DNA from: Gonapodya prolifera JEL478
Lineage: Eukaryota > Monoblepharomycota > Monoblepharidomycetes > Monoblepharidales > Gonapodyaceae
NCBI GenBank assembly: GCA_001574975.1
Contig: KQ965845.1
Span: 1 to 64,000 of the forward strand
Reading direction: 5' to 3'
Length of the DNA stretch: 64,000 nt
In this document: positions 10,942-22,503 of the stretch, in pieces
Numbering within the stretch: the first letter of the stretch is position 1
How the letters are laid out: each line of letters opens with the position of its first letter
Made by a program: the position numbers and the translations under genes
Notes under the pieces: generated by a model
The model's database searches: none
The model's input: the letters and a program-made list of their open reading frames with translations, nothing else
What the model was told of the DNA's origin: nothing

Positions 10942-12090
10942 CTAAGTCAAAATGCGGATTCGGTGGCGCCCGCTTTGCCGAATGTCATCAAATATTCTCT
11001 CTGCATTATGTCGAGGGCCACCCCATCCTGCATCCGCCAGGACTTCCGCAGCCCCCAACTGGTTTGCTCGGCACGAATTTAGCCAAATACGGTTCCTGGT
11101 GCCCTCGTCATATGCTTTGACAGACGGATGCTTCAAAAATAGTCGCAAGGTATCTACATGTCCGTACCGGGCTGCATCTGCCAGGGCTTGAACTCGACAC
11201 CACAGTCGAGAAGCTGCTGTAGGACGTCAGGCCGGTGCGCCACTGTTCTCCAAAAGACGTCGCATTTCTGAGAGCGCGGGTTCGCTCCAGCGTCCATCAA
11301 CATCAATCCGAGGTCCCAGCGCTCCCTGGCGAACGCATCAAAGAGTGCACTGTCATTATTCGCATTCACGTCGGCACCCCGATCCAGAAGTAAGCGAGCT
11401 GTTTCTTTGTGCCCATTCCCGCTGGCGGTTGTCAGAGCTAACCCAGTTCCCCCAACGGTCACATCTGCTCCTCTGTCCAAAAGAAGCCCCAGCATGTGCG
11501 GGGAGTTTCCCTTGCACGCAGCGAGCAATGCTTCTCCACCATGGGCGTGGATATCAGCACCGTGATCCAAAAGAAGCCGCACTATTTCCACGTTGCCTTT
11601 GGCGACCATCTCCCCAAGAAACCAGCCATCATTTTCATTCGCGTCCGCATTTGCCTCGAGCAGAGCACGCGCAACCATATGCACGGCAAGCACTCCTATT
11701 GATTGGTTGGTAGGGTTTTTCACATCACAACAAAGGCTGCGGGCCATTTCCCCATGTCTCATGTCTCCTCGTACGGCAGCAACTCTCACCCATTCTGGCT
11801 CTCTCATCCTCACACGCCTTGAATCTCGCCCACAACACACGGAATTCCAATCTCTGTCATCACCAGTGCCGTCGTTGGGAACTGTGAGAGACGTGGTTGG
11901 ACCTCCGCATGCTTGTTTTTCCTGGCCTTCCAGCTTCGCCAGGATCAGTGGACGTAGAAGAGGTCTTTTCAGTACATGTTGAACAACAACCGGCTTCAAG
12001 GCGTCTGAAACCAGGTTTGGCCACAGTGGAACTTGTGGGAGGGAGTCGAAGAGTGGGAGTAAGTGTTGGGAGGTGGCTAGGAGATGGAGG
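10942..12090 (-). pseudogene. Ankyrin-repeat protein, one frameshift
   Basis: Minus-strand protein with an N-terminal part resembling an F-box-linked leader (LLPLFDSLPQVPLWPNLV), then at least five ankyrin repeats: VRLLLDHGADIHAHGGEAL, MLGLLLDRGADVTVGG, ETARLLLDRGADVNANND, LGLMLMDAGANP and, in another frame, DAARYGHVDTLRLFLKHPS. Two pieces (11154-12090 and 10942-11190) overlap and must be joined by a single-base shift near 11185, since both sides are plain ankyrin consensus and there is no room for an intron. No ATG is found in frame before an upstream stop near 12100, so the true start, perhaps in another exon, is unknown. The gene is either a young pseudogene or has a consensus error. Confidence 0.6.
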
Positions 12091-12289
12091 TGTGGATGCT
12101 ATCTTGTGCGTGGGTCTTTCCCCACGGAGAAGGCGTTGCAGGACCGATGCACTGCTAAAATATTTTTCGCGTTTACTGTGTTATTGGAATTCAATCAGTT
12201 TATCGGTATACAAGCAATTTGTCTCTGCACGGACCACGGAAGGAAGACAAAAGGCTGGATTTCTCCTTCCAACAGACAAACCCAACCAA

Positions 12290-13577
12290 ATGCCCAAATC
12301 GAAGCGCCAGAAGATCGGTGAGGTCCGCATACAACATCGACATGCTCACTGTCACATCAATCGCTGACTCCCTTCGCACCATCGCCATGGTGTCATCGTC
12401 TTCCCCCCAACCAGTCCGTCTCACAAAGACAGACAAGCGAGTGACCCGAGAAGCCAAGGAGCAGCTCGTTGAAAAGGTGGACATCCGTTCCTACTCACGA
12501 TTCCGCCCCTCTCCCCGTGCTAATGGATTTCTTCGCTCCCAGATTCAACAGAACCTCGACGCGCACAGCTTCCTATGGATCTACGCTGTCGATAACATGC
12601 GAAACTCTTACCTAAAGGACGTTCGTGCCGATTGGAAGAGCAAAGGACGGTAAGCATCCCACCGTGGGGCGGCTTTTGAACTTGTCCTCATTTTCTCTTT
12701 CCACTCGAAAAGATTCTTCTGGGGACGAAATCGCGTAATGGCAAAGGGCCTCGGCGAATCTCTTGAATCCGAACACGCCGAGAACGTCCACGAAATCGCA
12801 AAGGTGGGTTTCTACTTCGTTGGGGTTTGGGGGACCCGGAGAGGAGAAAGGAGAAGTTCAGGTCCATCAGGATCACTCTGCGCCTTGCAACAGACCACAA
12901 CACAGATTCGAGGCTGACAGGTCGCAAGACCATGACGCATCTCGCGTTCCCGTTGTGAATATCAAACCGGGACTCCCACATGCGCTCTACACTTCATCAA
13001 GCGCGGGGGTCGCCAATGCCATAAACAGCGCCACGAACTTTGTTATGAGAGGTGCTTACCTGGGCGTTGCGACATCTGTCATGGAAGGGATTCAATTTTG
13101 GAATTCGTTGACCAGTTTCGTCTCCGCGAATTTGCAAAACACGAGACTGACTTTTACCGATGAAATCCCAAACAGCGCCTTCAAGGCAACGTCGGGCTTC
13201 TCTTCACGAATGAACCCGTCGACAGAGTCACATCCTACTTCTCCTCCTTCACCCGCCGTGACTACCTGCGGTCCCCAACAACCGCACCTCGCACCGTCGT
13301 TCTTCCCGCTGGCCCTCTCGTACGCGGGCCCCTCTCCCTCCCGCTCCCATCCACCCTCGAAGCCCACCTACGCAAACTGGGCATGCCCACCCGCCTCGTC
13401 AACGGCCAGGTCGTTCTCGATAGTGACTACGAGGTGTGTCAAGAGGGCCAGCCGGTTACACCAGAGGCGGCTCAGGTGTTGCAGCAGATGTGGCTTGAGG
13501 AGGCCGAGTTTAAGATTAGGCCCGTGTGTTATTGGGCAAAGGAGACGGGGCGAGTAGAGGATTGTGTGGAGGCTTGA
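12290..13577 (+). CDS. MRT4: Ribosome assembly factor MRT4 (MRTO4), uL10-like
   Basis: Nucleolar trans-acting factor that holds the place of stalk protein P0 on pre-60S ribosomes. Five exons at 12290-12317, 12415-12476, 12543-12649, 12713-12803 and 13176-13577 give 229 residues. The start MPKSKRQKI is the family hallmark, followed by VRLTKTDK, KEQLVEKIQQNLDAHSFLW, NMRNSYLKDVRADWK, FFWGRNRVMAKGLG, RLQGNVGLLFTNEP and the C-terminal LVLDSDYEVC-like segment (VVLDSDYEVCQEG). Length fits the family (about 220-240). The last intron is 372 nt, several times the local norm. The C-terminus runs about 15 residues past the usual end and contains two cysteines. Confidence 0.93.
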
Positions 13578-13805
13578 AGGGGTAATTTGGTGTGAACCGT
13601 ACTGTATATAGTCGCATATGTATATTGAGCATTTGAACTTGAACTTGCACTGTTGAACCCACGCCGGAAAGGTATATTTTTTGTCACCCTTTTATTTAGG
13701 AGACCCGAAGTCTCGCAAACCGACAGCACCGTTCCAGATGGCTGCCGAACGCGGACGACTTTCTCTCTAGCCACTGCGCCGTGAGACATCGAGCATATCA
13801 GGAAC

Positions 13806-15986
13806 ATGAGCGAGCGCTCGGGCGGACATTCCACCCGCTTGCGCTGGGCCGTCCTCACGCTCGCCTCGACGCTCCTCTTCAGCAATTACTACGCCTACGA
13901 CCTCCCGGCCCCACTCTCGCCCTCTCTACAGGCCTACCTGGGGTACAGCGACGCGTACCACCAGTACTTCATCAACGTGCTCTACAGCGTCTACAGTCTC
14001 CCTAACATCATCCTCCCCCTGCTCGGAGGACCCTTGATCGACCTGTTCGGAACGTCCCGCCTCGTCGTCGTGCTTTCGGGAGTCATGTGCGTCGGGCAAC
14101 TCGCCTTCGCGGCAGGTGTTTCCGCGCGTGACCTCACCCTCATGCTGGCGGGGAGGACTCTGTTTGGGCTCGGCGGGGAGACGCTTTCCGTGGCGCAGAC
14201 GAGCCTCATCACGAAGCATTTCGCGGGGAGGGAGCTTGCATTCGCGATGGGGCTTAATCTAAGCATCGGGAGATTAGGAAGTGTCGCCAACGACCTCGTG
14301 AGCCCCTGGGTGGCGGTTCATTGGTCCGTTCCTGGCGCGATTTGGTTGGGCACCCTTACGGTGGCGGTCTCGTTCGCGTGTGCGTGTGGACTCGCCTACG
14401 TGGATGCGGCGGGGGAGGAGGAAGAGGAAGAGGACGACGACGATGATAAGGGTGGCGAGGAGAGGCCGCTCCTTCATGTTGAAATGAGACACGGGTCCAT
14501 TTCGACGGGGCTCGGCGAGTCGGTGGGGAGTTTTGTCACCGCGACGACGCCGACTAGTGTGAATGTCCACGGTCCTGAGTTCGATGGGTCCCTGGGGAAG
14601 ACAACGACGACGGACGGGTTCATAGAGTTTGCGAGACCGGGAGGACTGCGGAGGTCGTCCCGGTCAACGGCCATGTCGAAGAAGACGAGCTTTTTGGATA
14701 CGAGTACTGCGAGTGGGAACGGGTTCTCGCGAGGAACGCACAACGAAACCCCAGCTGCTGATCCCTCAGTCAACACCCATGGTCATTCCGAGTTGGAGCA
14801 TCACGACCCGTCCACCGCCACACTCGCCGACCTTCCACCGCTCGGCCCCAGCAACACTCGCCCTCCGCACTATATCCGAGCCCAACCTTCTACCCTCTCA
14901 GTCGCGACAGGAACGTCCGCGTTCAGCCTCCCCGCAGATGACTCCGTACGTCTGTCGGAGATATTCAACTTCACGAGCGAATTTTGGCTGCTCTGCCTCG
15001 TGTTGGTCTTCTGCTACGCTACCGTGTCACCGTTCAACAATATTCACGCCAGTTTCTTGAGGCTCAAGTGGTACCCGGACGATCCTGCCACTGGTGAGTT
15101 CCAACAATTGCACTTCTTTTTGAAGCTCTGTTTCACGAGCGCACTGCCTCGATCCCCAGCGGGCCAGATCATGGGCATCCCCGACACGATCTCCGCCATC
15201 CTCGCCGCGCCTGCCGGATTGTTCGTGGACACATTCGGGCACAGGACAGAACTCCTCATCCTATGCGGGCTCGTCATCTCAAGCGTTCACATCATTCTCG
15301 CCACGGTGCCCATCCCGGCAACCTACTCGTGGGCGCCCAGCCCCATCCCTCTTCTCGCGATCTTGGGCGTAGCTTACTGTCTCCTTATAACGGTCTGGGC
15401 GTGTGTTCCCATCGTCGTATCGAAGAAAGGTGTTGGTACAGCGTTGTGAGTTTCTGCTTATTCCAATGTTGTTCTCAAACTCATACCGCGTCATTACAGT
15501 GGACTCTCTACCTCTCTCCTGAACGCCACCCTCACCCTATTCCCCCTCCTCATCGCTCGGCTCGTCTCTATCGACCCCACTTTTTCCCTCGTGGAAAATA
15601 CGTTCGCCACATGCGCATCTCTGGGCTCTCTGGCCGCCCTCCTCCTATGGCGCCTCGATTCGGGCGGGAACCTCGCTAGGCCTCAGAAAGTCAAAAAGCG
15701 ACGAAAAGAGAGTGGAGTGTCGCTTCTCAGGGGCGATTCTTCATCGGGGGGTCTGCGCGTGGACCGTAACGTCGCCCCACCGAGCCCTTCGCTCTCACAA
15801 ATTGGAAACTCAAAGTACGAAGCTGTTTTGGAACGGAGGGAGTCTTTTGTCACGGCTTCCGGGGGCACGGGAGACCCCACTCGTGGTCTGGGCTTGTTTC
15901 GAGGCGAGAGGCATGAGTATGCGAGACTCAATGATACCGAGGGGGACGGGATGGGTGATGGTGGTTGGAACGGACCGACTGAGTGA
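13806..15986 (+). CDS. MFSD1-like MFS transporter
   Basis: Twelve-helix major facilitator of the MFSD1 type (lysosomal/vacuolar dipeptide exporter in animals). Exons 13806-15093, 15160-15445 and 15500-15986 encode 686 residues in one frame. N-terminal half: RWAVLTLASTLLFSNYYAYD, LSPSLQAYLGYSD, NIILPLLGGPLIDLFG, GRTLFGLGGETLSVAQT. C-terminal half: FNNIHASFL, IMGIPDTISAILAAPAGLF, VDTFGHRTELL, LLITVWACVPIV. The central cytosolic loop is very long (about residues 200-385) and carries a run of Glu and Asp (199-212) then Ser/Thr-rich sequence, so the protein is about 200 residues longer than usual MFSD1. A basic and acidic tail of about 110 residues follows TM12. Substrate in fungi is unknown. Confidence 0.85.
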
Positions 15987-16228
15987 ATCTTGGATGCATT
16001 GTATGTTAATCAAGCTATTTCACCAAATGCTGGTAAAACCAATACCTAGAACCTGTAGATAAAGGCAAGGAATATTGTGTGGTGACGTGTTCGCACTGGA
16101 CTGGTGTTCAAACTCAACCATTTCTCCCATTGATTCACCCGGTTCTCTTTTCTGGACTCTCTGTCGCGCGAAACGTCCCGAAACTACATCATCAGTGACG
16201 CGAGACAAGGAACATTCGAAACCCCGCG

Positions 16229-17162
16229 ATGATGGACGAGTCCCAATATTGGTATATTGGATTCGATGGTCACGTGCCCAGGCTGAATCGCTCACCCACT
16301 CCAACCTTCAACTGGGCTCCTGTACACACCAAAGGGAGCTCGGCTGAGACCCCTGCGCTTTCCTCACGAGAGTGTTCTCAGCTCCACAGTGCCAAGCGAG
16401 ATGCAGCCACCATATCAGAACTACGCAAGTCTCTCGAGGCGACAAGGAATCACATCTCTGCGCTCTCGAAAGCCAACGTCGAGCTGCAGAAAGAGTTGAT
16501 TGAGAAAAACAAGGAGCTGGAAAAGGTGGAAAGGGAGGTCGCGGAGAAAAACGCGGAGATTCTCAAGCTCAGGAAGCGGGTTTCCAAGGCGAAGGACGAC
16601 ACGCACGGGAATCGAGCGTCTGCGGAAATGACGCCCCGGAACATGATACGCTTAGCAGTTGACCTGCCCGGCACGTCCGAACACATGACAAACCTCGATG
16701 CCGTGAACAACGACATTATCACGGAGAACGGCCAGCTGGAGGAGGAAGCACGCATTCTTAAGGAGTCTTTGCGATGACTTCAAGATGTGTCTTTGGATAG
16801 TGCGATCAGTCTGTCGAAAATTGCGCAGCTGGAAGAAGAGCTCGGTCGGCTCCGGGAAGTTCAAATGACCTACGATTTGTCGCTGGCAGAAAGCAGAGCA
16901 AGCTCGCTTAATTTTGAGATTGAGACGGGTGTGGGAGAAGTGAGACGTGGTGAGTCTACATCGCGTTCTGTTGATGACGTGCGAATTGATTTTCTTTTCC
17001 CCGTGTCTGACTGCAGATGACGCTACACACGGCGAAAGCAACAATTCTGAGCTCCTCGACAACGCTCTTCAGCACTTGCAAAGCACGGAGAAGCGAAACT
17101 CGGTTCTCGTCTCATCTATCAACACCATTCCACCGAAACAACCACAATCGCGAGCATCATGA
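16229..17162 (+). CDS. Coiled-coil protein with an in-frame TGA
   Basis: Unrecognised protein. Two exons, 16229-16949 and 17017-17162, are in one frame and would give 288 residues if the TGA at 16775-16777 were read through or is an error. The first 45 residues are mixed (MMDESQYWYIGFDGHVP), then a long coiled coil: NVELQKELIEKNKELEKVER, EKNAEILKLRKRV. Past the TGA the heptad pattern simply continues (SKIAQLEEELGRLREVQ), reaches a GTGAGT donor, and an exon ending SSINTIPPKQPQSRAS closes the frame. The continuity over the stop is the odd point. Alternatively the protein ends at 16777 and the rest is decayed. It lies just before a second coiled-coil gene. Confidence 0.6.
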
Positions 17163-17252
17163 CTGAAGAGGTCATTTAATTGAAAGTCATTTCTGTCAGA
17201 TATAAGTCTTTAGCCAACAAAACATCAACCCTTTGCTCAGAATGGACTGAAC

Positions 17253-18236
17253 ATGGGACCGATTCTGGACTGGATGCGGACCTCCAAGCACGAAATCGCA
17301 TCAACGGTGGATGAGACCGCTACCCTTCGTCGGAGGAACGACGCTTTGGAAGGACAACTTCAAGAAGAAAATTTGTGAGTCGAAATACAATAACGAACGT
17401 TTTCGTCTTCTGATCAGCTTACGGGTACCTTGATTGGTACTTTCAGACCCTCACTCAAACCCGCCAAGCTCACGAGAGCCAGATCGACGATTTCCTCACC
17501 GAAATCAGCTCCAAGGACGAAACCGCCCGAGAGCTTGGACGCAAAATCCACGAATTGGAGAGTACTTCGACGGAAATGGCAAACCAGCTCATCCCCACAG
17601 AACGCTTAGCGTCACCGCCAATCACCCCTCTAGGCAAGGCCGCCAGTACCGGAACTCGCCCCGCCACTACGCTCTCAAGCGCACCTATTCGCGAGCTCGC
17701 ACCCCAGTCGGAGCTTGCATTGGGAAAGCCACCTCCTGTACCGCAGTTCTTCCCGATACCGGCGACCGAGAGCTGGGCGGCATTGTTGACTGCAAGCTCG
17801 GAGACCACGGTGGCTCCTCCTCCTCTAGCTCCGTCGCTGGGATACGCGGTTTCGACGGCTACTACTTCAGTAAGGTAACGTACAAATACCTTCCTCTGGA
17901 ATGACTGGTTCAAGTTCTCAATTCTGCATTCTTTGTTTCGAACAAACGCAGAAGCTCGCCAGTTCCTCCAGCCTCCCCAATGTCAACTCACATCGACTGG
18001 CTCCCGGCACCCTCGAGGCTGAGCATCGGGAGCAGTGCTCGAACTAGTGGCGTTCAACAAAAGCCGGAAATAAAATTCTATCTGAAACTGTTAATTGGAG
18101 ATCCAAACGCGAGACCGGTGCGGATCAATGTGTACACGGTGAGTTGAGTGGCGCCAGGTTCCCGGAAGTTTGTCTTGTAAAATCGATCCCCTCCCAACAG
18201 AATGACAATAAGGAGAGCTTGGAACGCCGCCTTTAG
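17253..18236 (+). CDS. Second coiled-coil protein, first splice unresolved
   Basis: Unrecognised. Exon 1, 17253-17374, begins MGPILDWMRTSKHEIAS and is helical (ETATLRRRNDALEGQLQEEN). Exon 2, 17447-17874, continues a coiled coil (SQIDDFLTEISSKDE, ARELGRKIHELEST) and then a Pro/Ser/Thr-rich linker. Exon 3, 17952-18138, ends with a more ordered strand-like piece (KFYLKLLIGDPNARPVRINV), and exon 4, 18201-18236, adds a short end. Exons 2-4 keep phase. Exon 1 ends in phase 2 while exon 2 needs phase 0, so one junction is missing, uses a tiny exon I cannot place, or is shifted. The layout (coiled coil then a small C-terminal domain) resembles the gene upstream only in the coiled coil. Confidence 0.5.
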
Positions 18237-18855
18237 CAATACGTGCAGCGGGTTCTTGGACGCGAGTTGAGGGATGGGAATGGGGAAAGGTTTGTGGCGT
18301 CATCCCTCAGGTCGTCATGTGTTATTTATCCGCGCCACATCACGTGCAGATCATGGAATCTGCGACCGCTGCGAAACGGGGAATCATTCAGGAGTCCACA
18401 TTCATTTGAGCGACTGTGACTCCCCTGGCTGGTTCATGTTGAGGTCTGGGGGAAAGAATACGGCATGGCGGACGCCACGACTATCTGAATGTACTTTTCA
18501 TAAAAGAATTGGAATCAATTGAATGGCAAGATTTTTTTTATATACGTACCACAAAGTCTATACCAGATGGGCTGAAGCGACAACTTACTGCATGTTATAA
18601 GTGAGGAGGGTTTCGTATGGAGACTGATCAGGTCCTGACAGGTGGCACACAGAATCACAAAAAATTCGATTATTTTGTGCACCACGACCTTGCAGATATT
18701 CAAGCTGATTCAAGCTGGTCAGAAGAGATAAGATTTAATTTCGTGTCTCCCGGCCTGTGAGGGCGTTGAACGCGACGGGACTGGCTTGGCAGGCGGCCGC
18801 TCTAAATTTCAGCCACTCAAACCTTTTCGTGCGGTCGACGGTCGATACTGCAGCG
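18237..18855. other. Intergenic
   Basis: No supported gene. Short ORFs on both strands look random. This probably holds the promoter of the MFS gene starting at 18856. Confidence 0.4.
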
Positions 18856-21479
18856 ATGAGTCTGAGGGAGAAGTTTCTGAACCACTACAAGTGAGTGTCC
18901 GTTGATGGGAGAGTGCGGAATAGCTCGTACCTCCCGGTGAGGCCGCGTCGAGGAGTCTCCCCACATTTTGGAGGGTCGCAGAGAGCGCACGCAGGAATTC
19001 AATACCACCAGCGACGCGGAAATAATGCACTCAAAGGACTCTACGTTTCTGTCGTGATTGACATGACGCGCTGATCTCCAAATGTTACTCCACAGCAACA
19101 CAAAGGCTACTCGCGACCCAGCGGCCATCGAGCCGGATCGGTACCTCGAATTTCCACCGCCTATCAATGTCTTTGGGAAATTCGTTATTCCTGGCGGATA
19201 TCTCATTAGAATCAAGTGAGTCTTGTTACGGCTCAAACCCTGCCGCGCCGGTGTCATGTGCTCGGCGACTAACAATCGTCCCCATCGACTCGACTTAGAT
19301 TCAATCGATGGTTTCTTCTTCCCGCGGCAGTTATTGTCATGTGCTGTGTGGGCTCCATTTGTGAGTGTCGGTCGCCTTTTCTTGTAGTGATACTTAAATC
19401 TGTTGACACATCACGTTTCTCACTATTTTTCTGCTGGAAGACGCGTGGTCGGGCTATAATGCCGCAGTAGACGCGGCCATATCTGGTAACTCGGCCGGTA
19501 CGTGCTGTTTGATCCCTTGGCACTTTCGTACATGAGTTCATAACGCTCATGTTATTCTCCACCCAGCCGGAAACGCCCCCAACACATTCTACATCGCCGT
19601 CGCCTTTTTCGGTCCCATGTCGTCCATCCTCGGTCCCTGGATGGAGCGTGTAGGCCCGCGCTCTGCAGCTCTTCTTGGCATCACAGGTTACTTCTTGGGA
19701 AATATGTTTGCCGCCATCGCGTGCTACACAAAACAACTCTGGCTGCTCTATTTGGGCATGGGTATTGTGGGGGGATGTGGGATCGGTATCACGTGAGTTC
19801 AAGAGGTGACCAGCACTCTGTTGTGACGTCAAGTTGATGAGATTGATCGATAGGTACATCTCTCCGGTATCTCCACTTCAGAAATGGTTCCCAGACAGAC
19901 GAGGCCTTGCATCAGGCTTCGCCGTGGCCGGCTTTGGACTCGGATCCTTCTTCGCTTCGTTCGCTCAAACCGTAAGCCACCCTTACTTGCCCCATTCTCA
20001 ACGCCCCACCATAACCGCGCCATCCCTATTCCCACCCAGGCCCTCATCACCCAATACGGCGTCGTGAAGACATTCGTCATCCTCGGCTTCTGCTACTTGG
20101 CCATCAGCCTGCTCTTCATTCCCGTCCTGCGCGTCCCACCTCCGGGATACGTCATTGACGGAGTGACGATTGATACGATCAAGGGAATGGAAAAGATCAG
20201 CATACTTACGACTGGTGCTGGGGAAGAGGAGAAAGTCAAGGATGCCAAGACCGAGAAGGCAACTACCGAAACTGGGAACGGTAACGGCGAGCCAGGCGCC
20301 AATTCCGACAACATGACGCATATAGTGAAAGAGGCAGTCGCTCCTACAGATGTCGAGGTGTCGGCGAAGAGTCCATTGGCAATGATGCAGGCAATTAATC
20401 TCATCGACGCTGTCCTTTCGGTAAGTGATCTCGTTTCTGGGCAATTCGGAGTTATCGATTTTGTTTTTTTTATATTCGCAGGTGGAGTTCCGAATGATGT
20501 TCATCATGCTCTTCTGCAACATTCTGTTTGGTCTCACGACCACATCCAAGCTCCAAGACATGGTAACTATCATCTCCTCCCCCTCCTTCCCCCTCTTCAC
20601 ACCACTCACATCCCCCTCCCCCCGCTCAGATCAAACTCCAGTTCCACAGATCTGCCGACGAAGCAGCCCTCATCAACGCCCTGTTCGCCGTTTTCAACGC
20701 GCTTGGACGGGTCACCATCCCCTCGCTGTCGGACTATATCGGCCGCAAGGGCGTTTACCTGATTAACCTTGGTGCGCAGATCATTATTTGCGCCGCTTTC
20801 CCGAGCATTTTCAACAACGGGTGAGTTGTTGACTCACCAAAACAACTATCAATCGTCCATCATCACCGAACGATCGCCTTCCCCCCCCCCCATTGAATAT
20901 ACTGGGCCTTCATTATCTGCATCTTCGCCCTCGTCATGGTCTACGGTGCCGGGTTCGGCTCCATACCGGCCTTTTTGTCCGATCAGTTCGGCGCGCGCAA
21001 CACGGGAGCCACCCACGGCGTTATCTTATGGGCATGGTCTTTGGACCCTGTCATTGGAATTGGATGTGAGTTTGCTGCTGTGGCGTGGCGTTTGGAATGC
21101 GTTGGTAACGGTGGCCGTGGAATGTTGGCAGATAATACCATCTTGAACCAGCAAGTTGCCAAGTACGGCAAGGACGCGCCCAACATCTACAACTTGAACT
21201 TTTACTGGCTGTTGCCCGTCATTTGCGTTGGGTTCTGTGAGTCACGAATCACTGTGAACGTCAAAGCGCAATTCACCAACCCCAACCCACGTGCCCTCAA
21301 AAATAGTGGTCACGATTTTCATCCCAACCAACATACGCGACCGTATCCTCCCCAAGTTCCCCGGTGAACTCATCCGCGTGCGCTTGGGCGGGCGCATGCG
21401 CCTCGTCACCACCAAGGGCTTCCGCACCGTGTCGCAGGAAGAAGAGGATCGGTTGTGGAACGAACTTGCGTCGAAGTGA
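18856..21479 (+). CDS. MFS transporter, oxalate/formate antiporter-like
   Basis: Twelve exons (18856-18890, 19096-19215, 19299-19360, 19441-19497, 19567-19792, 19854-19971, 20040-20420, 20482-20562, 20630-20820, about 20896-21065, 21132-21236, 21307-21479) give 572 residues with phase kept at each join. Marks of the OFA branch: [20 protein letters not shown] at TM1, [94 protein letters not shown]. The central loop is a charged, low-complexity stretch. Exon 9 ends at a good GTGAGT donor, but no AG occurs before the next coding block, so that intron lacks a canonical acceptor. The oxalate or formate substrate is known for bacterial relatives only; here it is inference. Confidence 0.85.
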
Positions 21480-21576
21480 ATGAGCAAGAGCAGGAGCGTA
21501 CGCGAGCCCTCACGGGCTGCTCTTTACACTTCTTTTATTGAAACTATGTTTGTGGTTTTGGTGCGCAATGATTATT

Positions 21577-22310
21577 TTATGTACAGCTACTAGAGTCATC
21601 AGCGATTACATGTGGTTGGTTCATCAGTCTGCGGTCTGGCGTGTCACGCCACCGCTCCCACATGTTTAGGGTTCCACTGCTGAATAGTAGCTCGATCCAA
21701 TGTAGCCTTTGGATGCCGAATATCTCGTCGCGTGGAGGAAAATCGTTTGGGTTCTCCTGTGAAATTAGGAAGCGGCAGGGTTACTTTCGTGTCGCACAAC
21801 CCGGCGAAGTAGCAAAAAGTGAGTTGAGCTCACCATGCTACAGACTGTCAAGCTCACTGACGTAAGCCTCTAGGCATGTGTATGGGTGACTTTGATTACA
21901 TGATCCGTCAACAGCACAAATATCGGAAACCAACCTTCATCCTGAATGATAGCGAAGTTCCGCATTCACCACAGAATCCACGTTCTGCTTCCTCAGAAGA
22001 TGAGTACTTTGAAGACGATGTCGTAGAGATTTCGAGGGCGTCAGTCTTCGTACAACTAATGGGATACCGACAGGAAAGGCCGTACCGTTTTGTACGCCCC
22101 AGGAACCTTTTCCCTGAACTGTGCTCTCGCTGCAGGCACATTTGGGAGGAACACTTGGAACGGAGCTCCCGCGCTCCGTCTGCAATTGTCGCAACGGCAT
22201 GCAACAACATCGAATGGAGCGATGAAGAAGGGCTCCTCGTGGTTTGTGACTGTGTATTCGACAGTTTTGCATATGCTGTGGCCGTGCAAGTCGGGATGGA
22301 TCGGCCCTGC
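21577..22310 (-). CDS. GFA-domain (CENP-V/GFA) protein, start unresolved
   Basis: Zinc-binding glutathione-dependent formaldehyde-activating-enzyme fold; most fungal members have unknown substrates. Exons on the minus strand: 22068 to about 22310, 21935-22006, 21834-21869, 21577-21756. Visible: HGHSICKTVEYTV (first motif, where a CxC is usual; here the first Cys is Ser), DVVACRCDNCRRSAGAPFQV (CxC..CxxC), ERGFCGECGTSLSFR (CxxC), then LTVCSM and NPNDFPPRDEIFG. The three 3' joins are in phase. No ATG is in frame before HGHSIC, and upstream sequence in that frame is not GFA-like, so the first exon is missing or I cannot find it. It is paired head-to-head with a partial GFA gene on the other strand. 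Confidence 0.65.
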
Positions 22311-22503
22311 AATGTCGCGGAGACGTTTGATGTGAGACAGAACATTCTGACACGATTGAGCGGTCAGCCATCTCGGAAATGGCAATCTACCGTCTATCTT
22401 TTTGAAGGGGATTCTTGGACTTGCTGTTGCAATGTGGAATGCAAGGGATGCCAAGCTCCACAACTGACGGCCGCAGCAACCGTTCCTTCCAGCCACTCCG
22501 CAA

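Noticed and set aside
16775-16777. TGA as a reassigned sense codon in this genome
   Set aside because: TGA ends several clear genes here (sugar transporter, MRT4, MFSD1, amino-terminal GFA), so it is a normal stop in this organism.
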